Positions 1-8,482 of a stretch of DNA of 33,930 nucleotides are shown piece after piece (within the stretch, counting starts at the first letter, position 1; each line of letters opens with the position of its first letter). A model generated the notes under the pieces. That model was not told where the DNA came from. It did not search any database and saw only the letters and a program-made list of their open reading frames with translations. The stretch lies in contig NW_005434407.1 in assembly GCF_000315625.1 (NCBI RefSeq), positions 19,825-53,754 on the forward strand, written 5' to 3'. Made by a program: the position numbers and the translations under genes. This stretch comes from Guillardia theta CCMP2712. Lineage: Eukaryota; Cryptophyceae; Pyrenomonadales; Geminigeraceae.

Positions 1-976
1 TCTTGTCTCCGTTCACGTGATGTGTCACGTGACCGGTCAGGTGAGCTGTCAGCGGGGTCACGGACCCTGTCAGCCGGCTGACATGTCACGGGCCTGCTGA
101 CACGGTCCGCTGACCGGTCACGGCCGCCCGGAGAGATCAGGCCCCCGGCCAATCTCCGGACACTTAGCCTCCTGGCGGGCCTCCAGGGGGTCTGAGGCGG
201 GGCTAAAGGCTGCAGTCGGTCTACTGACGGGCCCGGCCGGCAGGATCCGTCGAGAAACAGGGGGGTCAAGGGAGGTTTTCTTCCCCCTGGGAGAAATGTC
301 CTATGGGTTTTTGGATCTGCGATATAAAAAAGTCTTGTCTCGGTCACGTGATGTGTCACGTGACCGGTCAGGTGAGCCTGTCAGCCGGGTCACGGACCCT
401 GTCAGCCGGCTGACATGTCACGGGCCTGCTGACACGGTCCGCTGACCGGTCACGGCCGCCCGGAGAGATCAGGCCCCCGGCCAATCTCCGGACACTTAGC
501 CTCCTGGCGGGCCTCCAGGGGGTCTGAGGCGGGGCTGAAGGCTGCAGTCGGTCTACTGACGGGCCCGGCCGGCAGGATCCGTCGAGAAACAGGGGGGTCT
601 AGGGAGGTTTTCTTCCCCCTGGGAGAAATGTCCTATGGGTTTTTGGATCTGCGATATAAAAAAGTCTTGTCTCGGTCACGTGATGTGTCACGTGACCGGT
701 CAGGTGAGCCTGTCAGCCGGGTCACGGACCCTGTCAGCCGGCTGACATGTCACGGGCCTGCTGACACGGTCCGCTGACCGGTCACGGCCGCCCGGAGAGA
801 TCAGGCCCCCGGCCAATCTCCGGACACTTAGCCTCCTGGCGGGCCTCCAGGGGGTCTGAGGCGGGGCTGAAGGCTGCAGTCGGTCGGAGGCTACTGACGG
901 GCCCGGCCGGCAGGATCCGTCGAGAAACAGGGGGGTCAAGGGAGGTTTTCTTCCTCCTGGGAGAAATGTCCTATGG
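1..976. repeat. GC-rich 332-bp tandem repeats, about three copies
   Basis: Two complete units (1-332 and 333-664) and a third shortened at its right end (665-976) are nearly identical. The third has a 6-bp insertion near 885-890, and scattered single-base differences separate the copies. The block is very GC-rich, while everything to its right is AT-rich. Each unit has an inverted repeat with 10-bp arms around a TGTG spacer (copy 2: 342-351 and 356-365; copy 3: 674-683 and 688-697; copy 1 has one mismatch). Each also has a 16-bp perfect palindrome (copy 2: 400-415). I see no credible gene in it. Its position at the window edge suggests a terminal repeat region of a linear genome, but a cut-off internal array is also possible. 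Confidence 0.9.
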
Positions 977-1022
977 CATTCAATATGAATAATGATTAAA
1001 AATATTAATAAAGAATAAAAAG

Positions 1023-3713
1023 ATGTCCGCTGAATGCGAACTCTTATATAACAATATGAATAGGGTAAATGTATTGGGCAACAATGGAGAAGAGAGGATA
1101 CTCAATCCACATTCAGGAAGATATATCAAGATACGAGGGCCAAATCGTTCTGAATACAGAAGAAGGAGAAGAGAATGCATAGATATAGAGAACCCATTCT
1201 TAGGTTCAGATACAGTTGATGGCATCCCAGAGGATATTAAGGCACCAACAAAAATCTCAAATGAGGCATCGGCTATAACAGATGAGACCTGGAAGAATTA
1301 TGTAAGAAACAACAAGATGTGGAAATCACCACCAATGAGCAAATTAAATGATTTTGCAACAATAAATCGTTTAGATAGAAAGATACGCTTATATCCTGAT
1401 TCAATCAAGGAGGTTACACAATATGACCCATATGATGAGGAATTTACATTAACAGCAATGGGAAGATCAAGAACAACAATAGACACAAGCAGGCATAGCG
1501 CAAGACAGGGCAGGAGTTCAACTATACCAACAAACAGTGTTACAAATTATAACATACCAACCAATGACAATGCAGCGACAACAGCCAACAACAGACGAAC
1601 TAATACAACAAACAACAATAGAAGAACAAATGCAAGAACCAATAACAACAGAGCACCAACAAACAGCAACAATACAAATCGTCAGACAATAAATGAAATT
1701 ATGGCAGATATTGATGAGCTTTTATCAAGACCATTATTTGGCTTAATAAGCATGAATGATAGATCTTCTGATGTGGAGAGAGATATTAAGAAAAGGGTGG
1801 AAAAATATATAGAGGACAATGCAGATGTGTACAGAACAGGACCACCTCTAGCAAAAGTAAAGGATATGATGGCGTTTCTATTGATGATAAAACAGATGAT
1901 AGATTTTATTAAAGGCACAAATATAAGTGCATTAAGAAATACAAAAGAATATAGGACAGCAATGACATATTTCAATGAACTAAAGAACAAGATTCAAACT
2001 GAGGCAAATAGAATCCAACAGCTTATCAACAATGGAGATTTACCTTCAAGTGTATTTAGAGAGTTATTGCCAATAATGAATAACAGCAATCCACCTGTGG
2101 GATCAACAAAGAATGCATTGCTTCTAGATTTTATAATGATGCACCGGAACAAGTTCTACAAGGATGATAGCATTCCAAAGGAGATGCTGTCTCTTCTAAA
2201 TAAATTGAAGGGCAATATGTCATCTGATGATAGGAGCAAGATAGATAGTGTGAGCACAGACAGAGTAACAGATGTGGAAAATTGTCTGAATACATATGAT
2301 GGAATAATCAATTATCCACAACAGAACAGTGAGTATAAAAGATTTGCCAAGAAGATGAAGAAGATCTGCAACAGACTACAGAAAACAAGCAACAATGATG
2401 AGAAGAGGATGAGAACATTATCGAAACATCTTCAGGAGATATTCCATACAAAGGTAAGAATGTATAGGACACAATTTATGTTTTCAAAACAGGATCCTGC
2501 ATTGAAGCAATACTATTTGAAATATAAGAGAAACGAATTAACATTGAGAGATATAGCAAAACACATCTCATATAAAGCTACATCATTCCGTGTAGGTTTT
2601 ACAGGAGAACAAGGCGTAGATATGGGTGGTCTATCAAATGAATTATATAGGATGTTAGAAACAGAGATAAATGAGGAGGACAACAAAATATTTGTTCCAA
2701 TATCAGAGAATTCAAGCAATTATCAGATGAACAAGGATCTTGATATGACAAGACTTGGATTGAGAGAGAGTGATAGGATACAATTCTATGAATTCTTGGG
2801 AGCCTTAGTATTCTCAATGATGAGGTCTGGTTATAGATTGAATTACAATCTATCAAAGATCATCCTTTATAATATTCTCTATAACAAGATATCGGATGAT
2901 GAAAAGATCTTTTTAGCAGTGAATGAGTTTGGAATGTTAAGCTCTGTTTTAAATATTATGAAGCCTGATCTTGACATAAGCATGATTGGATTATCATATG
3001 GTGAGGGTGATAATGAGCACAATGTTGAGAATCCTAGAGACTATATAGAATATCTAAGAAGAGATGCAACAGAGAAGCTAGATAGGGTTCTGAATGATAA
3101 GGTTAATGAGGCATTTATGGCAGGGTTTGTAGGAGCAACCTCATTTACAACCTTCCGCAAGAGCATATTGAAAAAGATTGAGGACAATGATGATGTTAAC
3201 TATCTGAATAGAGTGATCAGAATATATGATCTAAGCATGCTGATAACATCAGAAAAGATTACTCCTGAGATCATTGAAAGAAGGATCTTGAATGGAGCGC
3301 ATTCATTAAAGACTAACAGCTCTGCAAATATCAAAAACCATTACATATTTGAGTTTTTTATTAGGATGATTATGGATAAAGATGGATATCCTATAGAACA
3401 CGTTAGAGATATGAAGAGGAGATATCCCCATAGAAAATATCCAATGACTTGGGAGGAATTCATTCAAAAGCTGATGATATATTGGACGGGCAATAGAAAC
3501 ATAATGATCCCTAATGAAAACTTTAGATACAAATTACATGGAATAGGTATTGATCAAGAGACTATGGTAAACATAGCTTCACACACCTGTTTTCAGACAA
3601 TTGATATTAATGTGAATATAGTAGATGATGTTCCTGATACTGAGAGATATAGAAAATTTGTTGAGAAGATTATAGAGGAAGTAACAGTGACAACAAATTT
3701 TACAACAGAATAA
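1023..3713 (+). CDS. HECT-domain E3 ubiquitin-protein ligase
   Basis: The protein has 896 residues. The C-terminal third (about residue 505 onward) is a HECT domain: the N-lobe signature GEQGVDMGGLSNELYRML starts near residue 528, and the C-lobe catalytic motif HTCF places the thioester cysteine near residue 856, about 40 residues from the end. HECT ligases accept ubiquitin from an E2 on this cysteine and pass it to a substrate. The N-terminal half matches no substrate-binding domain I know. It contains a low-complexity Asn/Thr/Arg-rich linker (about residues 170-222) that separates a basic N-terminus from helical sequence. The gene starts 46 bases after the GC-rich repeats, behind an AT-rich leader suited to a promoter. 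The substrate is unknown; host proteins or viral chromatin are inferences only. Confidence 0.85.
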   Translation: MSAECELLYNNMNRVNVLGNNGEERILNPHSGRYIKIRGPNRSEYRRRRRECIDIENPFLGSDTVDGIPEDIKAPTKISNEASAITDETWKNYVRNNKMWKSPPMSKLNDFATINRLDRKIRLYPDSIKEVTQYDPYDEEFTLTAMGRSRTTIDTSRHSARQGRSSTIPTNSVTNYNIPTNDNAATTANNRRTNTTNNNRRTNARTNNNRAPTNSNNTNRQTINEIMADIDELLSRPLFGLISMNDRSSDVERDIKKRVEKYIEDNADVYRTGPPLAKVKDMMAFLLMIKQMIDFIKGTNISALRNTKEYRTAMTYFNELKNKIQTEANRIQQLINNGDLPSSVFRELLPIMNNSNPPVGSTKNALLLDFIMMHRNKFYKDDSIPKEMLSLLNKLKGNMSSDDRSKIDSVSTDRVTDVENCLNTYDGIINYPQQNSEYKRFAKKMKKICNRLQKTSNNDEKRMRTLSKHLQEIFHTKVRMYRTQFMFSKQDPALKQYYLKYKRNELTLRDIAKHISYKATSFRVGFTGEQGVDMGGLSNELYRMLETEINEEDNKIFVPISENSSNYQMNKDLDMTRLGLRESDRIQFYEFLGALVFSMMRSGYRLNYNLSKIILYNILYNKISDDEKIFLAVNEFGMLSSVLNIMKPDLDISMIGLSYGEGDNEHNVENPRDYIEYLRRDATEKLDRVLNDKVNEAFMAGFVGATSFTTFRKSILKKIEDNDDVNYLNRVIRIYDLSMLITSEKITPEIIERRILNGAHSLKTNSSANIKNHYIFEFFIRMIMDKDGYPIEHVRDMKRRYPHRKYPMTWEEFIQKLMIYWTGNRNIMIPNENFRYKLHGIGIDQETMVNIASHTCFQTIDINVNIVDDVPDTERYRKFVEKIIEEVTVTTNFTTE

Positions 3714-3829
3714 AAATCTTTATATTTTGGGTAATGTTGTTGTTGATTGCAACTATAAGGAATTTATCAAACTTCATTGGATGATCTACAAAATGAAATC
3801 AGGGTCATGTCTTTGTGTTATTAGATGCG

Positions 3830-4681
3830 ATGCAGACAATCTATAAGAATGATTACAAGGAAAAACAAGACATCATCATCCTTGATTTTGATTGGTGTGT
3901 TATAACTCCGAGATGCATCCAGAATAAGAGGCCATCATCTCCAGATGATTGGAGGTTATCACAATCCAATGTGATAGATGTATTAAAGAGTTATATATGT
4001 AATGATTTTTCTGTGATATTCTTCAATGAATATCGTCCATTTATAGAAGAGAATATTGATAGGTTTGCAGAATTATACAATATTCCATTTCTTGCTATGA
4101 TTGTGCACGAGAAGGAGTACATAAAACCAAGCACATTAGGATTGATATCATATACATTATCGGAGCGATCTGTATTTGTATCAAATAGTGTGGATGAGGA
4201 TTTGAATATTGAATTCTGCAAGAGATTGGGCGTGAGGATGACTTACTGCTATCGATTGTTTCCTGTTTATGATATAAAGCGTGAAACACCAGAGATAGTT
4301 GTATTGGTAGGATATCCTGGTTCGGGCAAGACAACATATGCGATAAAGAATTATTCGAACAGAGAGAGCTATGTTATATTGCATAATGATGAGATGAAGG
4401 GAAGATTATTGAAGAGGTTGTGTGAAGAGCTAGATTTGGGGAAATCTGTGATTGTAGATGCAACAAATCCATCAAGATTGTGCAGACAGAGATATATTAG
4501 GATAGGGATGCAGAGAGGAGTGGAGGTTCGATGTATCCACATAAGCACAGATAACTACATATCGAATAGAAGGAACAGGCACAGACCAAACAAGGTGCCT
4601 AACTCAGTATTTAGGAACTATACAAAGATGTTCGATAAGCCATCATTGGAGGAGGGCTTCAAAAATATATTGATAATATAA
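3830..4681 (+). CDS. Polynucleotide 5'-kinase with degenerate 3'-phosphatase domain (PNKP-like)
   Basis: I start this 283-residue protein at the first ATG; the frame is open 15 bases further to a GTG. The C-terminal half is a P-loop kinase: Walker A GYPGSGKTT (161-169), an HNDEMKGR segment, VIVDATNP, and an Arg-rich lid-like stretch ending in the family's PSLEEGF motif. This architecture phosphorylates 5'-OH ends of DNA or RNA. The N-terminal half resembles the HAD phosphatase of PNKP, with DFD at 19-21 and the KPST lysine region near 99-102. However, the usual DGT after the first Asp has become DWC, and the acidic Mg-binding motif IV reads FVSNS. The phosphatase may therefore be weak or dead. 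With the ligase-like gene at 7151 it could belong to nucleic-acid end repair. Confidence 0.8.
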   Translation: MQTIYKNDYKEKQDIIILDFDWCVITPRCIQNKRPSSPDDWRLSQSNVIDVLKSYICNDFSVIFFNEYRPFIEENIDRFAELYNIPFLAMIVHEKEYIKPSTLGLISYTLSERSVFVSNSVDEDLNIEFCKRLGVRMTYCYRLFPVYDIKRETPEIVVLVGYPGSGKTTYAIKNYSNRESYVILHNDEMKGRLLKRLCEELDLGKSVIVDATNPSRLCRQRYIRIGMQRGVEVRCIHISTDNYISNRRNRHRPNKVPNSVFRNYTKMFDKPSLEEGFKNILII

Positions 4682-4693
4682 AATAAGAACATT

Positions 4694-4924
4694 ATGGATC
4701 TTATATCGTTATTGGTATGGGCGTTTATAATATACATGCTATGGATTTTTATTGATGCAATATCATCTTTAAGAGAGGAGGTGAAGGAGATGCGGATAAG
4801 GTGTATAAAAGAGGTGCATAACAATGATATAAGTGCATTGGAGAGCAATCCAACAAAGGATCCTAAGAAGACTGTGATCGATCAATTCTCAAATCTAACA
4901 ACATATATAAAGAAGATAGTATGA
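4694..4924 (+). CDS. Small membrane-anchored protein, unknown function
   Basis: This 76-residue protein begins only 12 bases after the kinase gene. Residues 4-24 form a strongly hydrophobic N-terminal segment without a cleavage site I can recognise, so a signal anchor is likely. A short charged, probably helical segment (SLREEVKEMRIRCIKEV) and a polar tail follow. Small single-pass proteins are common in virion membranes of NCLDVs, but nothing in the sequence identifies this one. I do not recognise the family. Confidence 0.6.
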   Translation: MDLISLLVWAFIIYMLWIFIDAISSLREEVKEMRIRCIKEVHNNDISALESNPTKDPKKTVIDQFSNLTTYIKKIV

Positions 4925-4947
4925 TATACATATAATAGTTATGAAAG

Positions 4948-5631
4948 ATGCCAAGGAAGAAGATCCTTAAAGAACCTGTTATAAAGAACAAGACAGTGGA
5001 TTCTTTGTTTGCAACGAAGCAGATTGATGATAACTATGTATTGCAGTTGCATCTAAGTGACATTTTTATTAACAGTGTGATAAACAATGACAATGTGAAT
5101 AGCGATACGGAACCCAAGGCGTATGAGCCATCGGATGTGTTTGCAAATGAGGCGGGACAGATAAATGAGGAGACCTGTGCAAACAGCACAAGGTCTGTAT
5201 GTTTTTGGTGTTGTCATGATATAACAAATTTCTCCTGCAGCCTTCCCTTATATTATAATCATCTGAAGGGGTTCTTTACGGTCTATGGGACATTCTGTTC
5301 ATTCCAATGTGCATCTGCATACAATTTTTCAATGAATTGCAAGAGTGATAGAGTATGGTATATAAATTCTCTTATCAATATGTTGGCTTCGAGACATGGA
5401 TACAAAGAGAAGATAAGGCCAGCGCCATCGAGATATCTATTAGAGATGTTTGGTGGGCCAATGAATATAGAGGAATTTCGCGGGGTGCATCAGGATTATG
5501 AGAGATCTCACATAATAAACATACCACCTATGATCGCGATAAATCCAAGCAATGAGATATTGAATACATCATATATCAGCAAGAAGACCAACAAGGGATC
5601 CATCGATAAGAAGATATCTGAACAAAAATGA
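4948..5631 (+). CDS. VLTF2-like late transcription factor with FCS/MYM-type zinc finger
   Basis: The 227-residue protein contains the zinc-binding core of the poxvirus/NCLDV late transcription factor 2 family: CFWCCH (Cys85, Cys88, Cys89), then GTFCSFQCASAYN (Cys117, Cys121). The LPLYYN segment between the cysteine pairs, and the AYN after them, are family hallmarks. The N-terminus is basic (PRKKILKEP). Members act in late or intermediate viral gene transcription together with the viral RNA polymerase. It sits 23 bases downstream of the small membrane protein and 33 bases upstream of the TBP-like gene, so two transcription factors are adjacent. An in-frame alternative start is not evident. 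Confidence 0.85.
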   Translation: MPRKKILKEPVIKNKTVDSLFATKQIDDNYVLQLHLSDIFINSVINNDNVNSDTEPKAYEPSDVFANEAGQINEETCANSTRSVCFWCCHDITNFSCSLPLYYNHLKGFFTVYGTFCSFQCASAYNFSMNCKSDRVWYINSLINMLASRHGYKEKIRPAPSRYLLEMFGGPMNIEEFRGVHQDYERSHIINIPPMIAINPSNEILNTSYISKKTNKGSIDKKISEQK

Positions 5632-5664
5632 TATAAGCAATAAAGTTTCTTTAAGTACCATGAA

Positions 5665-6534
5665 ATGGAGATGAGTATGTTATACTTTTCTCCATATAGG
5701 GTATCAACAATCACATCAAACTTTGATATAATCAACATTGATGATGGATCAAAAGTGAAGATAGATCTGATGTTGTTATTCCATAACATAACAATCAGGG
5801 ATGGCAATATGAATTTTGTTTGGACACAGTGTGTTGATAAGGAGACCCAACAGGATATAACACGCGGAGAGTATCCGAACAAGAAGCGGAGGACTGCCTA
5901 TAAGAAGAACAGGAGGAAGTTTGACAATCAGATATCATTCTTGTTCAAGATAGATGATGGATACTATCCAAATGTCAAGGTATTCCAGAATGGGAATATA
6001 CAGATGACGGGATCTAGATCATTTGAGGATACAATCCCAGCCGTGGAGGCAATCTTGAGAGAGATACAGAGCATTGCAATGAAGGATATACAGATTATAT
6101 CTATTGATTACAAGAAGATAAAGTATGATAATTTCAAGGTTAGGCTCATTAATACGGATTTTAGGGTATATCAGGATCCGGAAATGACCGAGAGGTTCTA
6201 TTTGAAGCGTAAGGAGCTGCATAGGCTTCTTATTGAGAAGAATGAGATCATTGCCTGGTTCAATGCAAATACCTATCCTGGTGTTAAGATTGAGTATTGG
6301 TGGAACAAGGACAATCCTGACAATAAGGGAAAAAGAGATCTATCAAAGCCTGTCCCAACCAAGGGTGTGATAAGCGATATAAAAAAGATAACAATTGCAG
6401 TGTTCGAGAGTGGGAGCATACTCATCACAGGTGCTATTACATTTGAGCAGGTGAATGAGGCATATCAATACATTTGTGATTTCCTATCATTGCATGTTAA
6501 GAGCATTGCTATAAAATTTGCGAATAGCAAGTGA
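5665..6534 (+). CDS. TATA-binding-protein-like transcription factor
   Basis: The 289-residue protein shows the duplicated TBP saddle in the divergent form found in giant viruses. Repeat 1 (about 10-140) ends in VFQNGNIQMTG (106-116). Repeat 2 (about 150-285) ends in AVFESGSILITGA (245-257), followed by an AYQYI helix. The strand-turn-strand with F-x-(N/S)G is the DNA-binding face motif in TBP. A basic insertion (KKRRTAYKKNRRK, near 73-85) lies inside repeat 1. It probably recognises AT-rich promoters; TATATAA-like boxes precede several genes here. An ATG five bases upstream is in another frame and opens only four codons, so 5665 is preferred. The 3' end overlaps a convergent gene by 26 bases. 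Confidence 0.8.
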   Translation: MEMSMLYFSPYRVSTITSNFDIINIDDGSKVKIDLMLLFHNITIRDGNMNFVWTQCVDKETQQDITRGEYPNKKRRTAYKKNRRKFDNQISFLFKIDDGYYPNVKVFQNGNIQMTGSRSFEDTIPAVEAILREIQSIAMKDIQIISIDYKKIKYDNFKVRLINTDFRVYQDPEMTERFYLKRKELHRLLIEKNEIIAWFNANTYPGVKIEYWWNKDNPDNKGKRDLSKPVPTKGVISDIKKITIAVFESGSILITGAITFEQVNEAYQYICDFLSLHVKSIAIKFANSK

Positions 6535-6760
6535 TCCCGTGTGTGGTATCGATATAATCATTTATGCTGTTGTTTCCAGTTCTTGTATATCCGGGTATTT
6601 GCCAGGGAACACTGAAGTGTTTCATGTATTCCTCGGCTTCAGGGGTGATATGCTTAGGATATTCATTGGGATCAACCTTGCCAACATAAATCCCACGCCC
6701 ATCATCTGCTGGTGGTATATTTACATCTGAATTCTCTATGTATGTATATTTTAAAGTCAT
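6509..6760 (-). CDS. Small conserved-looking protein of unknown function
   Basis: This 83-residue protein begins at an ATG preceded (on its strand) by an AT-rich stretch. Its stop lies inside the end of the TBP-like gene, a 26-base tail-to-tail overlap. The composition is balanced and protein-like, with SDVNIPPADDGRGIYVG and a PEAEEYMKHFSVPWQIPGY segment. A frame on the opposite strand (6518-6730) is open over almost the same bases, but its product is hydrophobic and looks like a mirror artefact. I recognise no domain. It shares the short 6761-6793 spacer with the divergently transcribed gene at 6794. Confidence 0.6.
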   Translation of the reverse strand: MTLKYTYIENSDVNIPPADDGRGIYVGKVDPNEYPKHITPEAEEYMKHFSVPWQIPGYTRTGNNSINDYIDTTHGITCYSQIL

Positions 6761-6793
6761 TTTTTTATTTATGTCATATAATAAATTCTTGAT

Positions 6794-7114
6794 ATGTCTG
6801 CTGATTTTGTGCAGGATGGATTAACATCTGAAGAATTGTTGAATATTGTCATAGAGATACATACAAAGGTCAAGGATGGAAAGGACATAGACAGATTGAG
6901 AGAGATATATGCACAGAAATATGCATTCTTCAGTGAGAGATATCCAACACTATTCAATACTTTGTTTCAATCTAGTTTTGATATAGACAATTTCAAGTGT
7001 ATGATGGATATGAGGAGAAAGATAGAGAACAATGAAGAGACTGTTAAGAGTGCATCGGAATATATTGGATTAAAGTTCTTTAAACAATTCCATCCAGATA
7101 TGGATAAAAAATGA
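6794..7114 (+). CDS. Small helical NCLDV-type protein, unknown function
   Basis: The 106-residue protein is soluble and probably all-helical, with the pattern YAFFSERYPTLFNTLF followed by FDIDNFKCMMDMRRKIE and an ASEYIGLKFFKQFHPD tail. I recall small proteins of this pattern (a YP-x-LF segment, then a Met-rich helix, then AS-x-x-x-G) being conserved across NCLDVs without a known function, but I cannot name the orthologous group. A TATA-like AT-rich spacer precedes it. It is followed after 36 bases by the RNA-ligase-like gene on the same strand. Confidence 0.65.
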   Translation: MSADFVQDGLTSEELLNIVIEIHTKVKDGKDIDRLREIYAQKYAFFSERYPTLFNTLFQSSFDIDNFKCMMDMRRKIENNEETVKSASEYIGLKFFKQFHPDMDKK

Positions 7115-7150
7115 AAGCACTTAAGACTATATTGTGTACAATATATAAAT

Positions 7151-8482
7151 ATGTCACAATTGTTAAAATCATTGGTTGAGACTACAAAACAGGTGTATGA
7201 AGAGAAAGATATTTCCTATAGCAATAGCCTCTTAACAGTATTGAGAGATAAACACTATTGGCCAAAGCTACAGATAAAGAGATTTAGCAACAATCCTACC
7301 ATGGTTCTATTGCACAATACATACAAGAGAAACAATACCGAAGATTTCCAAGAGCTATATGATGAGTGTAGGAGTGTGATATTTGATTTTGCAAATACAG
7401 ACAATGCAGTGCTATCTTGTTCTACCAGCATCCCATTAAGGATGAGTGATGAGGAGTATGAACCAGATGATAATGATGTATGTGAGATTGCATATGATTC
7501 TACTCTGATATATGTTTATTTCAATAATGATAATTGGTTCTTTAGCACCACAAGCTGTACATCGGTGGATAGCTCCAAATTTTCACATCCTACAAAGAGG
7601 CATGGTACAATGTTTAATGAGGCATTGCAGGAGTTATTCCCCAGTGTGCAAGAGAATGTAAGAGAGCATTTTGTTACATATCTGAACAAGGAGCATGTTT
7701 ATGAGTTTGCTCTTGTGCACCATGAGAATACCAAATTCATTGATTATAGAGAGGAGCTTGGTGAGGGATACAAGAAGATATTTCATATTAGCACAAAGAT
7801 AAAATTTGGTAGTCAGATAAACCATAGGCATGCCCTGTCAGATATTGGGATAATGTATCCAGATGTGTTTGATGACCCTATGCAGGCAATTGATTATATA
7901 CGCAACAACAAAACATATGGTTTCATTGTGATAAGAGATAATAAGAAGGTCCTTAAGGTTTCATCCAAGTCTCTCCTGTTTCGTGAGGAGACAGATCATT
8001 GCAATCCAAATCCTTGGAGAAATCTAATCTGGATATATCAACAACAGAGGGAGAATTATTCCATAAATGAGTATATAAAAGAGCACAATATTGAGCTCTC
8101 TGTAGATAACAATGGAAATGAGATAGATGCACAGGATTTGATTGATACATGCATGCATACATTATGTGATCTCATATACAAGATGTATATCACCACAACA
8201 TCATATTATCCAAAATACAATAGATTTAAGATGTCAAAAGAGATAGATAAGAAGCTGCCTCCCAAGTTGCAGTTTCATTTAGCCCAACTAAGGTATCATC
8301 AGATAACAAAGTATAAGGATACAAAAGCAATCATAAAACCAGAGCATGTAATGGAGTATTTATGTAAAGATAATAATGTCAAGAATATCATATCATTGAT
8401 TAAGCTCATTGCAATAAATAAAACATTTGATATTCCTGAAAATGTTATTGAAAAATTTGAATTGATAAGAGGATATCTCTAA
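7151..8482 (+). CDS. T4 Rnl1-type RNA-ligase-like nucleotidyltransferase, probably catalytically inactive
   Basis: The 443-residue protein follows the layout of Rnl1-type ATP-dependent RNA ligases. CRSVIFDF (73-80) matches the cRGivF segment ahead of the active site. EIAYDSTLIYVY (112-123) occupies motif I, and a hydrophobic FSTTS strand follows. YEFALVHHEN (184-193) resembles motif III, YGFIV (256-260) motif IV and VLKVSSK (267-273) motif V. The nucleotidyl-accepting lysine of KxDG is replaced by Ala114 (AYDS), and the Gly of the preceding RG by Ser. If the alignment is right, it cannot form the usual lysyl-AMP intermediate and may be a structural or RNA-binding relative. It overlaps the convergent capping-enzyme gene by 4 bases. 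TATATAAAT sits immediately before the ATG. Confidence 0.65.
   Translation: MSQLLKSLVETTKQVYEEKDISYSNSLLTVLRDKHYWPKLQIKRFSNNPTMVLLHNTYKRNNTEDFQELYDECRSVIFDFANTDNAVLSCSTSIPLRMSDEEYEPDDNDVCEIAYDSTLIYVYFNNDNWFFSTTSCTSVDSSKFSHPTKRHGTMFNEALQELFPSVQENVREHFVTYLNKEHVYEFALVHHENTKFIDYREELGEGYKKIFHISTKIKFGSQINHRHALSDIGIMYPDVFDDPMQAIDYIRNNKTYGFIVIRDNKKVLKVSSKSLLFREETDHCNPNPWRNLIWIYQQQRENYSINEYIKEHNIELSVDNNGNEIDAQDLIDTCMHTLCDLIYKMYITTTSYYPKYNRFKMSKEIDKKLPPKLQFHLAQLRYHQITKYKDTKAIIKPEHVMEYLCKDNNVKNIISLIKLIAINKTFDIPENVIEKFELIRGYL

Noticed and set aside
700-939. 79-residue leftward frame inside the GC-rich repeats
   Set aside because: It lies wholly in tandem repeat DNA, is Pro/Arg-rich as expected of GC-rich non-coding sequence, and lacks an AT-rich leader.
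6518-6730. 70-residue rightward frame opposite the 6509-6760 gene
   Set aside because: Its product is a hydrophobic mirror of a more protein-like leftward frame and starts inside the end of the TBP-like gene.
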